64,000 bases of DNA. Source: Tenacibaculum todarodis (GTDB lineage: Bacteria; Bacteroidota; Bacteroidia; Flavobacteriales; Flavobacteriaceae). Numbering within the stretch: position 1 is the first letter of the stretch; every line of letters starts with the position of its first letter. The position numbers were made by a program, and so were the translations under genes. The stretch spans positions 1,924,001 to 1,988,000 of the forward strand of contig NZ_CP018155.1 of NCBI RefSeq assembly GCF_001889045.1. The letters run 5' to 3'. Under the pieces are notes generated by a model, which did not search any database, was not told the DNA's origin, and worked only from the letters and a program-made list of their open reading frames with translations. Positions 63,484 through 64,000 of the stretch are shown one piece after another.

Positions 63484-63750
63484 ATGAATTTAATAGAAAA
63501 TTTAAAAAGTTATTTCAGTAAAAAAGCAAACAACCAAACAACTAGCAAAGCTCCAGAAGGAGTTTGCCCTAATTGTTGGGGAAAACAAGAATGGGAAGGT
63601 GATTTTTACAAAAAAATAAAAGCCAACAATATTACACCTGACAACAACCTATATACTAGTTTTATAAATGAAGTAGCACAAAAACTAGACAAAATCACCT
63701 TAAAAGACGACGTTTTAATTTGTGAAACCTGTAAAATATCACACAAATAA
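63484..63750 (+). CDS. Small Cys-rich hypothetical protein
   Basis: 88 aa. Two Cys pairs, CPNC at 28-31 and CETC at 81-84, could bind one zinc or form a redox site; W-G-K-Q-E-W-E-G-D-F-Y-K-K follows the first. Located between the OsmC fusion and selO, 11 bp after the former. No family name recalled. Confidence 0.7.
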   Translation: MNLIENLKSYFSKKANNQTTSKAPEGVCPNCWGKQEWEGDFYKKIKANNITPDNNLYTSFINEVAQKLDKITLKDDVLICETCKISHK

Positions 63751-63774
63751 AAGCCATCTAACTACCTTAACAAA

Positions 63775-64000
63775 ATGAAGTTAAATATTCAAGATACTTT
63801 TAATAAAGAGCTACCTGCAGATACAATTTTAGAAAATTCACGCAGGCAAGTTGTAAACTCTTGCTATTCTTTTGTTACACCAACAAAAACAGCAAAGCCT
63901 AGCTTAGTACATGTTTCTAAAGAAATGTTAGAAACTATAGGTTTAACTTCTGAAGATGCAAAATCAGATGATTTTCTAAACGTTTTTACAGGAAATGAAA
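63775..64000 (+). CDS. selO: SelO/YdiU family protein adenylyltransferase (N-terminal part)
   Basis: 75 residues before the window edge. The start MKLNIQDTFNKELPADTILE and NSRRQVVNSCYSFVTPTKTA then PSLVHVSKEMLETIGLTSED match the beginning of YdiU/SelO (L-P-x-D....N-x-R-x-V...S-x-V-x-P-T). SelO is a pseudokinase that AMPylates proteins during oxidative stress, which fits its place after the methionine-sulfoxide and OsmC genes. Confidence 0.85.
   Translation, partial: MKLNIQDTFNKELPADTILENSRRQVVNSCYSFVTPTKTAKPSLVHVSKEMLETIGLTSEDAKSDDFLNVFTGNE

Overview
The window is AT-rich bacterial DNA from a member of the Flavobacteriaceae (Bacteroidota). Evidence: gliding-motility genes gldB/gldC, a PorP/SprF-type protein linked to type IX secretion, DUF6089 and DUF6266 proteins, a FolK-deoxynucleoside kinase fusion, a DnaG without zinc ligands, and promoters with the Bacteroidota -7 box TAnnTTTG, often almost touching the start codon. 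A marine genus such as Polaribacter or Tenacibaculum would fit, but the genus cannot be fixed from the sequence alone.

Region 1 (about 292-14744) is an integrated mobile element of about 14.4 kb. It is bounded by a perfect 12-bp direct repeat (ACAACACCGTAT at 292-303 and 14733-14744). A tyrosine recombinase lies just inside the right end and GGTACAAC doublets lie inside both ends. It inserted into a dispersed intergenic palindrome of the host; an uninterrupted relative of that palindrome is at 28662-28805. Cargo, all on the minus strand: a complete Type I restriction-modification system (hsdM-hsdS-hsdR), a 341-aa protein with a possible PUA/EVE-like N-terminus and a 64-aa membrane protein directly downstream, a gpII/X-like replication protein, a helix-turn-helix excisionase-like protein, a 682-aa protein of unknown function, DUF6266 and DUF6943-like proteins, a 55-aa membrane microprotein, and a stretch of about 700 bp with three long imperfect palindromes. 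No relaxase or conjugation genes are visible.

Region 2 (14733-17390) is cassette-like accessory DNA: the interrupted palindrome, a propeller lipoprotein flanked by inverted copies of the repeat end, and a decayed IS110 transposase.

Region 3 (17391-39313) is mostly core: folK-dNK, gldB-gldC, nadE, two tandem paralogous 44-aa microproteins, dnaG, tig/clpP/clpX, a HigBA-like toxin-antitoxin pair with a palindromic operator inside its promoter, pdxJ, a CBS protein and nadK, then an envelope block (DUF6089, uppS, bamA, two ompH/skp, murI).

Region 4 (39310-49889, minus strand) holds a PorP/SprF protein followed by an acetate-use cluster: an InsA-like zinc-ribbon/HTH regulator, porin, DUF4212 subunit plus VC_2705-type symporter, a symporter-histidine kinase fusion, a stand-alone receiver and acetyl-CoA synthetase. 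A 17-nt motif recurs in two intergenic regions of this cluster.

Region 5 (50191-64000): initiator tRNA, era, der, a large outer-membrane barrel protein, a GAF-domain protein, an HD protein fused to a Pycsar-type membrane effector domain, and a redox-repair cluster (msrB, msrA, glutaredoxin-like, a divergent second msrA, hydrolase-OsmC fusion, a small Cys protein, start of selO).
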